Shown here: positions 1-12,899 of the stretch, piece after piece
Position numbering within the stretch: position 1 is the stretch's first letter
Layout: every line of letters starts with the position of its first letter
Source of the DNA: Sanguinoderma infundibulare
Lineage: Eukaryota; Basidiomycota; Agaricomycetes; Polyporales; Polyporaceae
Direction: 5' to 3'
Length of the DNA stretch: 64,000 bases
Assembly: GCA_032821775.1 (NCBI GenBank)
Contig: JAVLRN010000003.1
Span: 2,418,001-2,482,000 of the forward strand
Position numbers and translations under genes: made by a program
Notes under the pieces: model-generated
What the model saw: only the letters and a program-made list of their open reading frames with translations
Told to the model about the DNA's origin: nothing
The model's database searches: none

Positions 1-234
1 CGTCCGGCGGAGCTGTCATGCTAAGAAGCAATATGGCGCGCGAGGCTATGTAGTTTCAAATGCAATCCCAACAGATCCACGCCTCCGCGTACCGACAGTC
101 CTCAAGTACCCTCGCTCGAGCGTGCCTGGTCTGTTCCTATTTTCACCACTCACCACTTGCTCACCGTCGGCGACGTCTAGTACTACTGCGCTTCTATCGT
201 GAGTCTGGTGCTCCGAGATTGCCGACTGGGTAAC

Positions 235-1871
235 ATGAGCGACCTCACCGCGTTCGATCCCCCTCCGTCCCCGCCCCCGCCATCCTACGAGATCTCCCAG
301 TATGAGTTCGACCAAAAGACATCGCACATCCTCGAGGAGAGCGCGCGCGACCCGCCCCAGCGACGCGTCGACGAGGATGGCTTCGAGATCTGGGACGAAG
401 CCGTCTTCGAGGCTGCCCTGAACGGCATGAGTACCCTCTCCGTCGGGCAATCGTCTTCAAGTTCGAACCGCAGAGCAAGCACCAGTTCTGCGATTCCCCC
501 ACCCCCTTTCAGCTCTGCGACCGGTTCTGAACATAGTTCGAGCTACCCCCCGGAGAAGCAGAGGGCACGGCCGCTACCACCTTCTGGACATGCGTCTAGC
601 TCGGGGTCGGAGTCGTATGCAGGGTCAGCTTCGTCCTCTGCAGGCCCTTCTTTTCACCCGCAAGAAGTCCGGCCCCTTCGCGTGCAGAAGAAGACCCGGC
701 CTCAGAAGGAGCGTCCGGCTTGGTACGCGGAGGCGGGTCTTGGAGGAGGGAGCCCGCCTCCATCTCCCCTCGAGCCTCGACCGAGCGGCTCGTCCTCACA
801 CACACCACAAGCACCGCAGCAGCCAGGACCTCCCGTCCTCGCACATCCCGAACGCGAAGGCACACCCCCACCGGAATTCTCCCCTGTGGGGCCATCATTA
901 GATGGTCCACCATACGAGTCACTGGTCATGACATACGAAGGAGAGCCCCTTCCCCCAGGACCTGCTCCAATGGGCTCGCCCGAACCCCCTGCGTTCTCCC
1001 CTGCGCCTCCTCCCACACCACCGGCGTTGAGCCCCCCGCCGCCTGCGACCCCACCAGCGTTCAGTCCCCCGCCCCCTACGGTGCAGCCTCCATCTCCACC
1101 TTCGGCCCCAAGTCATTTATCTCACGCGCATCTACGCTCTCATGCAGAGACTGCGTACCGACAAACCGTCCATTCGCAGTCGCTTCCCCAGCGGCCTGTG
1201 TCATCTGCATCATCTGCGCGGCGCCCACCTGCCTCTCACCATCAGTCTATGCTCTTCGCCAACCCACAGTCTCAGCCTAGGCCTACTTCGTTCTACCCTG
1301 CGGGGCAACCGAACGCGCCGCGCGTGCCGTTCAACCCGCAGATGGCGTACTCAAAGCCTCTCCTTTCTTCTTCTCCAAGCCGTGCGGGGGACGCGGGGCC
1401 GCAGGCTACGGATCCGTCCTCGTTCTACAGGTGCGCGGAGCAATTTCGCAACTCCACACCATCACCGTGCTGATCGCAGCTTTGTCCTCTAGCCATGCCG
1501 TATCGGCGCACTACTCGTTCAACGTGCCTGTGCGGATGCGGAAGCAGACGCTGGCCGGGGAGCCTGCGCAACCCGAACAGTGAGTTAAAATTACGTTCAC
1601 CGTCCGGGACCGCGTGCTAAACGTGCATCCTCGTAGACCACAACAGTTTCCGCACATGGGCATGGGGGCGCCTCCGAATAGCTTTGGAGCGAATTCCGAC
1701 AAGGGCGGTCCACCGGTTGCCTCGCCGCGACCGAACTACGGATACAGCCAGGCAAAGTTCAATGATGCCGCGAGCATTTACAGCCAGAGCAGCGGCACTA
1801 CTAATAACTGGGGATATGGAGGACAGCCGGGCTGGCCGCCGGCTGGGGGAGGATTCCAGAGTTATCGGTAA
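235..1871 (+). CDS. Proline/serine-rich hypothetical protein (three exons)
   Basis: I do not recognise this gene. Exons 235-1430, 1493-1579 and 1637-1871 join in frame to a protein of about 505 aa. Introns of 62 and 57 nt have GTGCGC and GTGAGT donors and TAG acceptors. I chose the ATG at 235 (MSDLTAFDPPP) over the upstream non-ATG frame. The N-terminal ~80 residues are mixed and acidic (a YEISQYEFDQK-like segment followed by a DEDGFEIWDEAVFEAA segment) and look like the only ordered part. The middle is low-complexity Pro/Ser with repeated SPPPP blocks near residues 230-280. Exon 2 encodes a short non-repetitive stretch (FNVPVRMRKQTLAGE). The C-terminus is rich in Gly, Asn, Trp and Tyr. There is no signal peptide or membrane helix. 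It may be a scaffold or adaptor, but that is a guess from composition. Confidence 0.6.
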
Positions 1872-2223
1872 CCACGATCCGTTGCGACATTGACATTGGA
1901 TGACTACGCCAACTGGGACGATGGACGCTGTCAGACAGTAGAGATTAGGGATACCTTCGTTCGTTCCACAAGTGATCTTCGTACATGCTGCTATATACCG
2001 CTACGTATTACCTCTAAAGCTATTTCTCTCATTGCTCCGAAACACGCGCTCTCTCGGTTGTAGATGTGAGAAGGTGGTTGCCAGAGGACCCGGAGCCGGA
2101 CGCGCATTCTGTGGAGAAGGGCAGAGGCGGCGCGTCGCGATGATGGACACGTGACGCGGGATTAACGGAGGCGGTTTAAAGCTGGATGGGGCCAAATGTC
2201 CGCTCCCGCCTCTACATCCTCCA
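1872..2223. other. Intergenic, tandem genes
   Basis: About 350 bp between the stop of the proline-rich gene and the start of the NDR kinase. It must hold the 3' UTR of the first and the promoter of the second. I see no clear TATA box, repeat or RNA gene. Confidence 0.5.
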
Positions 2224-4247
<2,024 letters not shown>

Positions 4248-4841
4248 TCGCTTGCGTCTCTCGTGTCTCGCGGTATCCATGGTTTCGCATCGCGTTCGTT
4301 TGCATTCCGTCCTCGTCGCCTGTTGCTCGTCGTTTTTGCACGGAGTCTTCTGCCACCCTTCAATGTTGGAGCTGTAGTATAATCCGATACCACCATCACA
4401 CGTAGTAGCGGCCCGCTTCTTCTGCACACAATATCCCACCCATACCGCACATGACAGGACGTGAGACATGACGATGACTTTCGGTTTCTTCTGCTCATAC
4501 ATTGGAATTTTTGGAGGGCTCGATGACGTGTGTTTAGGATGTTGTGGGTAGCTACATGCGTGCATGGCAGGTTTACAATATAAATAGTGCGGATGTTAAC
4601 TAGATGTTGGAATGTGCTGGGTGATATTACAGTCTATACACTTGGGGTAGGTGAGGGGAAGAGATCCAATGCATGCCAGTATCCTACGAATTACAATGGA
4701 GCAGGCCTTCCGAGTGGTTGTCAATATCGCGAGGAGGGAATCGTACATCTCGAGGTGATATTAAGGCATTAAGCCGGGCGAGTAGATTATGAAAGCGCCA
4801 AACGCTCAGCGCTGTACAGGCACCCTAAGGTGCGGTTTCAT
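4248..4841. other. Intergenic, convergent 3' ends
   Basis: About 590 bp between the convergent stops of cbk1 and the PX-domain gene. It is relatively AT-rich and is presumably two 3' UTRs. I see no other feature. Confidence 0.5.
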
Positions 4842-7800
4842 CTAGAAAAGAAAGCCGGCCCGACTTGTGTGAGAAGGATTTACATGTTGGGAGCAAGAGC
4901 ATTGGGGACGCACCATCTCGACGAACAACGGAAGCAACTTCGGGATATGCTCCAACTCCGGAGGCTTCGGCGCATCAGCTCCCTTCTTGGGCTTCCGAGA
5001 CGACTTGGCTTTGGGCGGATGCGGCCGCTCCGCGGTCTTCTCTCGTTCCCGGGCGCTAGGTGTACGGGCAGCAGGAGGTTGGGCGCTCGAGCGCGGAAGG
5101 GGCGGGACTGCGGGAACGCCCTCGGCACTTGGATGGCGAGGGAGGTCCTTGAACCTGGACGCGGCCAGAGGAGGTCGGCTGGGGGCCGACAGCGTGCGCG
5201 AGCGCGAGTGTGAGAGTGGCGGCGGTGGCGGCCTGTCCGGGAGGTCTTCTGAATACCGTGCTTCTGAGGGAAATCTCTGCTGAGATGGACGTTTCGCGAG
5301 TAGGGAGTGGCCGACGGTACGCGAGCGTGCGACCGCTTGCGTCGGTTCGGCGAGGTGGTTCGTGTTCGAAGGCTGGTGGGATGAGCGCGGTGACTTGTCG
5401 CGCTCTGTCGCATCCCCTTCGCTCTCGGCATCCGTCTCACTCTCGCTGGAGTCCTCTTCTTCAGAGTCAGAGTTGGGGGTGCCAGTGTCGGAAGTCGACT
5501 CGTCGCTAGACGCTTCCTCCTCGTCCGTTTCCTGTGCCGCAAGGTCCGCCACATCCCCTTCGACGAGGTCGCCGAAGCTGAGGTCGTGCACGATATCGTT
5601 GACGAGTTGAGTAGCGGCCTCGTCCTCCGCGTCGGCATCGTTCATGCCTTGCGTGCGACCGAATCGTCTCCGCAGCTTCGCCTCGTAAGCAACCTTGAGC
5701 TTGTAGTGGTAGAGCGCGATCGAGTCTACCTCGCGAAGGATGTTCTCGCGGTCCGCGCCCGTGTGTGGGAGGAGGAACTCCAGTGAAAGCTTCTCTCCGA
5801 TGCCTTCGCGCATCAGCGTGATGAAAAGTTCAATCCAGCGCATAAGACCCGTGAAGAGTCCTTCGCCTTTCGAGTGCACCTTGTGGACGAAACTGTAGAA
5901 GGACTGCTCGTGCCGTTGGATCAGGTCGATGAAGATCTGCACTGTCCGAGCGGGATCCGTCTGGCTCACTGGAAACGACGAGAATCATATGGTCAGGAAA
6001 AGAAAACACTATTGACGATGGCCAAAAAGGCAACATACACTCCTCTGTCTGTTCGACCGTCCGGATTAGGTCGTTCATGAAGTTCTGGAGGTCGCCCAAC
6101 GAATCAGCGATGCTTGCGGCCCGGTATACCTGTGCCAGCGGAGCGTAGAAGATTGTGATGATATCTTTGAGCAAGTCCGCCGTAGTCCCCTGCCCGTCGA
6201 TGAGTTTCCATCTGGCCAATAGCATCCAGAAAAACTCACCTCGAAGATCAACTCTATGAGCTGTTCCCTGTCCCTGAGACGGGAATAGAGTTTGGCAAGC
6301 ACACTCAAGTCTTCAAACAGCCAAGCCTCCTCGTCCTGGGGGCCCTCGTCATCGTCAGAGTCAGCCAAGGACTCCTGATATCGAACGTATTCCTTGTGCG
6401 CACGGTGTGCGTACATGACACGCTGTAGTTGTGCACGGGAAAGGGGAGGCTGGTCACCAGAGCGAAGCACCACAGCAAGCACGTGTAGGTTTTCGGTAGC
6501 TGTGGTAAGGGATAACTCCATGAGCAAACCCTCGCACAGGATGCATGTCTGTACTTACTGGCATCGGCCTTGTAAACTGCTTGGATCTCTCGCGGAGCAT
6601 ACACATACAGCCGGACCTTTTCGCACATAACGGGATCATCGACCTTATCCTTAATGGCCTCGATATCCTCGTTGAGTGCTCGAACTTCCTCCATAAGCGA
6701 GCCGGTGAACATGCGCTGGAGGAGACTACGCCCGCCGAAGGGTGTCGCCAGGAACAGATCGAGGACGCCGCGGATCATGCCCATTGGATTGCTAATCCTC
6801 AGTGCCGCCTTGAGCATGAAGTATGGCATTAGGCCGTGTATGCGCTTCATGTTCGCAAAGGTCTCCGACGCATTATCCGCGGCCACAAAATGGTGGAATA
6901 CCGTTGACGCTAGCCTATTATTCCCAGAGATCAATGACTGTAAAGGAAAAGTCGCGCGCGCGTGACGCACGAGATCCGTGCCCACTCCAGGACTGCCTGA
7001 TAAGTGGGAGGCAGGTTGCGCACTTCGGGCGTATCTTTGATTGTGGCGAATATATGGGTGAGCCCGTCTGCGAAAGGAGGATGGAATGTTAGATCATATT
7101 ATGATGAACGGTAATGCATATATATACCTTTCCCGAGTAGCTCGCCCTTTACACTGCGAACTGTGTCTCGGAGCCCATCGACTCGAGCCGTAATCTCCTT
7201 GGCGAAGCGCATCCTGCCATCCTCGCGCATGCGGTCGGCCTCCTCACGTCGCCCCGCATCGGCCATTTCCTCTTCAGTCAGCGTTGTCGGGCCGCTGAGC
7301 AGGAACGACTTCAATACAGGGGAAGACGCAAAGACCGATGACGACAAAAGTGTGTGGAGATATGATCGAAGTGTCAATCGATTCTTCTCTCGGGAAAGGC
7401 GCAGAGCTTGCTGAGAGACGCCGCCGGTCCCGGTGCCTCCATCGTTCTGTCCGCCATAGTTGTTCGGGCTGAAACTGCCAGGCATACCATCGCTTGATAT
7501 CGGACTCGTTGGTGAACCCACGTTGAAGGAATCGGCGCTCGAGTTAGACTCGGCATCGTACAGATGGTCTGAGCCATTCAGCCGACGGGGCTTGGATGAC
7601 ACTCGACCCGTTTGGGTCTTGGTCGGACTTACTAATGGTATGCCAGAGTCACTGCGAGCATGAGATGATGTCGCATACGAGGCAGAGGACGGAGGGGAAG
7701 GGTAGGCGTTGGGGAAGGACGGAGAAAATGGAGTGGGGGAGACAGCCACGCTCACGAAGCTGCGATCCTTAGGCGGAGGCTGTGGTATGTCTTCGTCTAT

Positions 7801-8773
7801 GTGGGCTTTCCGGAGCTCGTCGGCAAGGGTCTTGAAGTCGCCGTACCTGCGCGAAACATATACGTCTGGTTGTCCTCTTCGACGAGTTCGGATTATAAAC
7901 TCCTACCGAAGGGGGAAGGGCGGTGAATGGATATTGAGCTGCAAATCCTCCGGTACGCACCTCATGGACTTTACTACGCATTCTTTTCCTCTCGGTTACG
8001 GATCGGACGCATACAACGTTGACGTCAAAGCTGTCCTTCAGCTTCAACTCCTTCGCGGCGCGTTTCTTGGCCAAGACTTCTAAGCGATTTAGATCAGCTT
8101 GAGTCAGGCGAACGATCTCCTCTGGCTCGACAAGTTTGGTTGCACTGGTGATGAGCATGGACAGATTTCGCTCGAGCTTGTTAAGCATACGGTGGCGAGT
8201 AGCCTCCTCCGACTCCTCCGGATTGTCATCGAGGACTGATGTAGGAGACAGATTGCGGGAGAGCAAGGATGCCAAGAAAGGCTGGACCTTGTCGGGAAAG
8301 AAGTCTTTGGGGGCGGAAGCCAGGAAGGGAAAGGAGAGGACGAAACGGCGGAAGAAGAAGCGGAGGAAAGGAAGGTCGAGATGGGACGCATCCTTTGGAG
8401 GAGGGGTGAACGGATGGCCGAGGTAGGAGAAGGTAGAGACATTGTTTGTCGGCGCAGCTACGAGAGCATCGAGTTCGCGCTGGAATTCAAGATGGATGAG
8501 TTCCTTCTTGAGATAGTGAGCGCGGACGGATGTGAGCTCGTGGGAGTCGTCTGTATGGTTGGATGCCGCGATATCCGACGAGGGGAGAGGTTGAAGGGGA
8601 GGTGGGGGATAGTCATGAACAGGAGATCCAGCAAGCGGAGAAGCGAGCGGGGTGGCGAAATGGGCGTCGTCGGAAGCTGGCGATAGTGGGTGATCGATGC
8701 AAGTGGACGAGGGCGGGATGTCTGGGATAGAGCGTGTTGGGCGGGGAGGACGGAGGGAGGAGGACGTCTCCAT
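4842..8773 (-). CDS. PX-domain lipid-binding protein with PX-associated and DUF3818 regions (yeast YPR097W/LEC1-like)
   Basis: Membrane/lipid-associated protein matching the architecture of budding yeast YPR097W (Lec1). The start is taken as the ATG at 8773 (METSSSLRPPRPT); an upstream frame to 8917 has no convincing start. The N-terminal third (LKKELIHLEFQREL...) is the PX-associated helical domain. A 58-nt intron (7903-7960) leads into the PX domain, with the RRYGDFKTL basic motif that contacts phosphoinositide. A Ser-rich linker follows, then a long helical DUF3818-type region spread over several exons (FMLKAALRISNPMG, ALNEDIEAIKDKVDDP, HEQSFYSFVHKVHSKG, IALYHYKLKVAYEAKL). The last ~220 residues are acidic (DEEEASSDES), then Ser/Pro/Arg-rich and probably disordered. 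Total length is about 1,200 aa, a little longer than the yeast protein. The yeast protein affects lipid droplets and ergosterol at the cell cortex; the role here is inferred. Confidence 0.85.
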
Positions 8774-8971
8774 CGTGAAGGACGACGAGCAAGAGCAGCG
8801 ATGGATGTGCAGGGCCCCGGGGCGACGGAGCGGCTGCCTGCGCCATTGCGTCACTCTTCTCACCCACCGCCACGTGCGGTGCATCCTCGGCACAAGTCCC
8901 GCAGCGTCATTCTCCAAGTCTCCTCGTCGTCCTAGAGCAGATACATGTACAGTCCGTCTCCACTCGACGCC

Positions 8972-9406
8972 CTACTGCGATTGCTGTGGTCGGTGTTGCG
9001 GTGTATATACAGCTTGGCCCCCGTACGTCTTCCCGTTCGCATCCAGCAACCCCTTCAGCCGCGCCGCGATCTCCCTGACCCCGCCCCGACACCCGTTCAA
9101 CTCCCGCCAAGAGGCCGCAACACTGTAGCACTCCGCGCATGCCCGACTCGCTGCGTTGACTGTGTCGATTTCCAACTCTCGGCGCATGTGTAGCGCGACC
9201 ATGACGTCCACGAGCCTGTTGAACCCCGCCCGCCACGACCTCACTCCCTCCTCCCCGTTCATCGTAACGTCCGTCATCAGGTAGGACGATGCGAGTCCGA
9301 GGCAGTGTCGGATACCTTTCTGGTCTATGCGCCCGGACGCATGGGTCATCCGACCAAGGACATCGACCACGAAGCTCGTGTAGTCCGTTACTGGCGACAG
9401 TCCCAT
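8972..9406 (-). CDS. Small conserved-looking hypothetical protein
   Basis: Single-exon frame of 144 aa beginning at the ATG at 9406 (MGLSPVTDYTSFVVDVLGR). The frame is open further upstream, but only from a TTG. Composition is that of a folded helical protein with several Cys residues (SRACAECYS, LNGCRGG) and alternating hydrophobic positions, so I think it is real. I recognise no family or motif, and there is no signal peptide. It is divergent from the CCDC47 gene (start 9907) and tail-to-head with the PX gene on the same strand. It could be missing a short 5' exon. Confidence 0.5.
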   Translation of the reverse strand: MGLSPVTDYTSFVVDVLGRMTHASGRIDQKGIRHCLGLASSYLMTDVTMNGEEGVRSWRAGFNRLVDVMVALHMRRELEIDTVNAASRACAECYSVAASWRELNGCRGGVREIAARLKGLLDANGKTYGGQAVYTPQHRPQQSQ

Positions 9407-9906
9407 GGCAGGCTCCTTGTCAGAGCAATCCAAACCTCACATGAGTCTTCGCAATGTCATCAAGATAAGCACTACCGGGACACGCACCTGGGCAAGTGGC
9501 TCGGACATGGTTGAGGTACAGTCCAGGCTTCCGTGTATTTCCCGGACGGTTTATTGGCTGGCGGGTGGGTGGTAGCGGGAGCGATGATGGGTGAAAGGAG
9601 TCCTGGCGCGTACTTGTTGGCTTCAGGAGTCGGTGCAATTTCGGAGATTAAATCCCGGCCACAGACGAGGGTTTTATACGTGCCAAGAGCGACACACAGC
9701 TGACGGCGGACGCAGACCGCGGACTAGGAGAAGAAGCCACGGACTGTACGCTTCCCGCGGCAGCGTCAACTGGCTGGAGAGTGCCTGACCAACGCAAACT
9801 AGAGCCAAATCCACGTGGCGATCGAGCTCATGTCCCTCCCCGTCCCCGCCCTCACCACCCAGACGAGTTGTTCATCGTCCAGCTAGACATCCCCTCTTTC
9901 CTCAAA
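9407..9906. other. Divergent intergenic region
   Basis: About 500 bp between the minus-strand small gene and the CCDC47 homologue on the plus strand; probably a shared promoter. The last ~60 bp before 9907 is C/T-rich, as is common upstream of fungal starts. I see no other feature. Confidence 0.4.
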
Positions 9907-11359
9907 ATGGCCGCCCTCAATCTTGTCAAGTTCCTCACCCCTACCATGCCTAATGTCACTCCCGACTATGACGGCTTGGAGTACAAGTGGAAGTTCCTCA
10001 CCTTCCGGCCGGCCTGTACGTACTCTTCTACCTCGCCACCATCGGTCAACTTCTCATCTATAGTCGCGCAGATTTTCAAAACGAGGTTTACTTCATCGGA
10101 GCCGTTGCATTGTACTTGGTGCTCTACTTTGCTGGCAAGAAGGCTAATGAGAGACGGGCGAACAAGTGGTGCGTCTCCAGTTCTATACTCTTCTTTCTCA
10201 GTAGACTTCATCGTTGTCGGTGTTTTGCTAGGTTCGAGGCGCACCTACCTCTATACAAAACCCAGTTCTCGCGCCCTGCTAATGCCGAGGGGCTGATGCT
10301 AGGTTCGCCTTCCTGCCCTATAAATTCTTCCCAACCCACCCTCTCACTGCTGTTGACTTGCAGACGGGAATAGCGACTTCTTCGTATTCTCCACCGGCAG
10401 ACGCGCCCTCACTTCCCTTCACACCACCTTCACCCTTCGGCCCCGTCACGACCCCCTCCAGATGGTTTACCAGTTCGTCCGCGGGATAGTCGAGTTGGAT
10501 TTCAACGTCTATGACAAGGTGGACCTCGAATTCACGTTCCGTGAGCCTGTGGGCAAGGAGGGAACAGGTCCAGTTCCCGAGACAATCTCTGCTATTGTCA
10601 CAAAAGACGAGATGAAGCGCCTCAGGAATGACCGCTGGGACTTGGTGCGTTTATCAACATCTTTTGAGCCCCACGAGACAAGCGTTCATGCCTGCGCCCC
10701 CCAGACCTTCACCAGGACCACCGAAAATAGCGCCCTTCCTCCTACCATGGTCGTCATGTCTGGTACGCAGTATGCCATACCACACCCCTCTCATCTCACT
10801 TCGACTTCTCTGCGCAGAGTTCGCCGACGTCACAACCAACCTGCTCAAGCCCTACGGTCAGTTCCAACTCACACACGTCCTATCCCAGCCCGCTATCCAG
10901 CCCTACTTCCGCGCCCTCTTGCTCACCGACCAGCCGCGTGCCCGCCCCCCACTCCCCCTCGAGCCTTCCGAGCGCTCGAAGCGCCTCGTTCTCTCCCTCG
11001 CCCTCCCCCCGAGCTCCGACCCGTCCGCGACCTTCCCGCTCGTCACTGCCGCGTTCCAGCTCGTCGACATCATCGCCGGCGAGGGCAAGCTCCCAGGGGT
11101 CCGCGGCGGCCTCAACGCCGCTCTACGACCCGAGACCCGCACAAAGCTCCGCAGGACGCGCGAGGAGGTCGACAAGGCGATTCGCGAGGAGGCGCAGCGC
11201 GAAAAGAAGGAGGAGGCGGAGGAGGAGAAGGCCGCCGCACGCAAGAAGGCGCGCGACGAGCGCGTGTCGAAGCTGAGCGCGGCGGAGCAGCAGAAGGTGC
11301 TGGACCGCGAGAAGAAGCGGCTGTTGCGCAAATCGCAGGGCAAGGTCAAGATGCGGTAG
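9907..11359 (+). CDS. CCDC47 / DUF1682 family ER membrane protein (PAT complex subunit)
   Basis: Homologue of CCDC47, the ER protein that with Asterix forms the PAT complex assisting multipass membrane-protein insertion at the ribosome-translocon. Six exons (9907-10015, 10072-10168, 10232-10302, 10364-10644, 10705-10762, 10818-11359) give 385 aa. A transmembrane helix lies near residues 45-65 (VYFIGAVALYLVLYFAG), followed by the NERRANKWF motif. The DUF1682 globular domain then runs through 'DPLQMVYQFVRGIVELDFN' to about residue 300. The last ~80 residues are a highly charged Glu/Lys/Arg/Ala coiled coil ending in a basic tail (RKSQGKVKMR), typical of the family. The frame appears to break at 10015 but is explained by a 56-nt intron with a GTACGT donor. 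The family call is firm; the function is transferred from animal work. Confidence 0.92.
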
Positions 11360-11617
11360 TGCGTAGTATGCACTTAGCATATTCGTACTTCAGTACGCAC
11401 GGTTGGTTCACAGATCTCGGCTGTACCAGGCTACTTCGCTTGCTTTCAATTTTCCCGCTGTTGCAGTCTCATGTCCGCCGTCAATGTAGTGTAGTGCAAC
11501 TTATTAGGTAGGATAAATTAAGTGCGCGTACATGTACACCGTGCATTGAATAGCGTCCATCGTCGATAGCATATTAATCCGACCCAGAAAAGATATCCTC
11601 ACAAAGAACCGATGTCG

Positions 11618-12793
11618 TCAAGGAGGGGAAACAAGCGTCCGTTGTCGCAGGACAGGTTGCGTGAGCGCAGTGGTCACCCCGCTCTCCTTCCCGCTGCCAT
11701 TCTCATTCCCGTTCTCCTGCGCCTTGCCGTCCTCGCCATTCTGCCCACGAGCACTCTCCTTCGCCTTGCCTTGTGCAGGCGGCTCCTGTGTACGGCTGAG
11801 GCCGAGCCGTCCTCCCCAGTAGTTGAAGAACCGTAACAGCCATGTGGGCTTCAGGTTCTGGTGCTCGACCGCGTCCACCTCCTCTTCCGTCTCCATCTCC
11901 ATCGCAGGCAGGACCGGTAGCTCCTCCTCGTCCTCCGCCTCGCTCTCCGTCCGCCCCCGCCGATCCACCAGCCGCTGCTCCCCCTCGAGCGTCCACTGCA
12001 CGCGGTTGAACGGGCCGTGCGCCCCGCGGACGCCCTGCGGGAGCCGCCGCCCGGTCCCGAACGCCTTTTCGCGGAGCGTGTGGACACGCTGGCGGGGCTG
12101 GGCGGCCATGTGCCAGAGGTCCTCGACGAGGAACTGCGCGCTCTCGTACGCGAGCGCGTTCGTCTCCTGCGTCAGCGCCTCCGCCTCGGTGCGGAGCGCC
12201 TCGAGCTGCTGCAGCTCGCCCGCCCGCGCGTCGAGGTCCGCGAGCGCGCCGCGCGCGCCCTCGTGGTCCGCGTGCAGCCGCGCGTTCTGCGCCGCGAGCT
12301 TCCAAGCAAGCGCCTGGAGGCACGCGACGACATTGGCGAGGTGCGCCTCGCGCCGGCGCATGACGAGCAGCTGGCTGGCGAGCTCGACGTCGATGCGCAT
12401 GCGCTCGATGGGGAGGATCCGGCCGTCGGCAAAGTCGGGCGCGTCGTCGAAGCTTCGTCTTCGGTCCGGCCCGGCGGCGAGAAGACGGTGTCGGCGGTGC
12501 AGCTTCTCGAGGTCGCTGCCGTCGTCCAAGATCTCTACGTCGTTCTCGTCCTCGACGGGCGAGAACGAATCCGCCTTGCGGAGCGGGCTCGTGCTGATGC
12601 GATGTTCCTTCGCAGTGGTGCTGCTGGGATGGTGGAGGAAGCCCCGAGCGCTGCGTGCGTCTGACCAGCTGATAATGCGCGATTGCGACTTGGTAACTGG
12701 CCGTCTCTGGTTGAACTCCCAGACCCGTCGATCGTAATCCGACATGTCACTAACGGAACGCTCTGCGGTGGGGAGCAGGCCGACGCCCAGCAT
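11618..12793 (-). CDS. Coiled-coil hypothetical protein
   Basis: Single long open frame, start taken at the ATG at 12793 (MLGVGLLPTAERS), giving 391 aa; the ATG of MSDYDRRVWEF at 12745 is an alternative. The order is a Ser-rich head, an acidic linker (DENDVEILDDGSDLEKL) and a central Ala/Leu/Arg/Glu coiled coil of roughly 100 residues (from MRIDVELASQLLVMRRREAH). A basic/aromatic segment (WTLEGEQRLVDRRGR) and an acidic run follow, then a conserved-looking aromatic patch (LKPTWLLRFFNYWGGRLGL) near residue 325, and a low-complexity tail. The aromatic patch could be a membrane-touching amphipathic helix. I do not recognise a family. It lies 107 bp downstream of the STB6-like gene on the same strand. 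Confidence 0.6.
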   Translation of the reverse strand: MLGVGLLPTAERSVSDMSDYDRRVWEFNQRRPVTKSQSRIISWSDARSARGFLHHPSSTTAKEHRISTSPLRKADSFSPVEDENDVEILDDGSDLEKLHRRHRLLAAGPDRRRSFDDAPDFADGRILPIERMRIDVELASQLLVMRRREAHLANVVACLQALAWKLAAQNARLHADHEGARGALADLDARAGELQQLEALRTEAEALTQETNALAYESAQFLVEDLWHMAAQPRQRVHTLREKAFGTGRRLPQGVRGAHGPFNRVQWTLEGEQRLVDRRGRTESEAEDEEELPVLPAMEMETEEEVDAVEHQNLKPTWLLRFFNYWGGRLGLSRTQEPPAQGKAKESARGQNGEDGKAQENGNENGSGKESGVTTALTQPVLRQRTLVSPP

Positions 12794-12899
12794 GAGCGGG
12801 TTGGGGGCATCGGCTGTTAACGTGGGGTATGAGCGACGCTGGGAGCGATAAGTCGGATGGGTTATATATACGCACAAGTGGGCGACTGCTGGCCGCTGC

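Noticed and set aside
10009..10072. Apparent frameshift in the CCDC47 homologue at about 10015
   Set aside because: A 56-nt intron (10016-10071) with a GTACGT donor and CAG acceptor restores the frame and yields the family-typical RPAYFQNEVYF junction.
12017..12664. 215-codon plus-strand frame
   Set aside because: Antisense shadow of the GC-rich coiled-coil gene on the minus strand.
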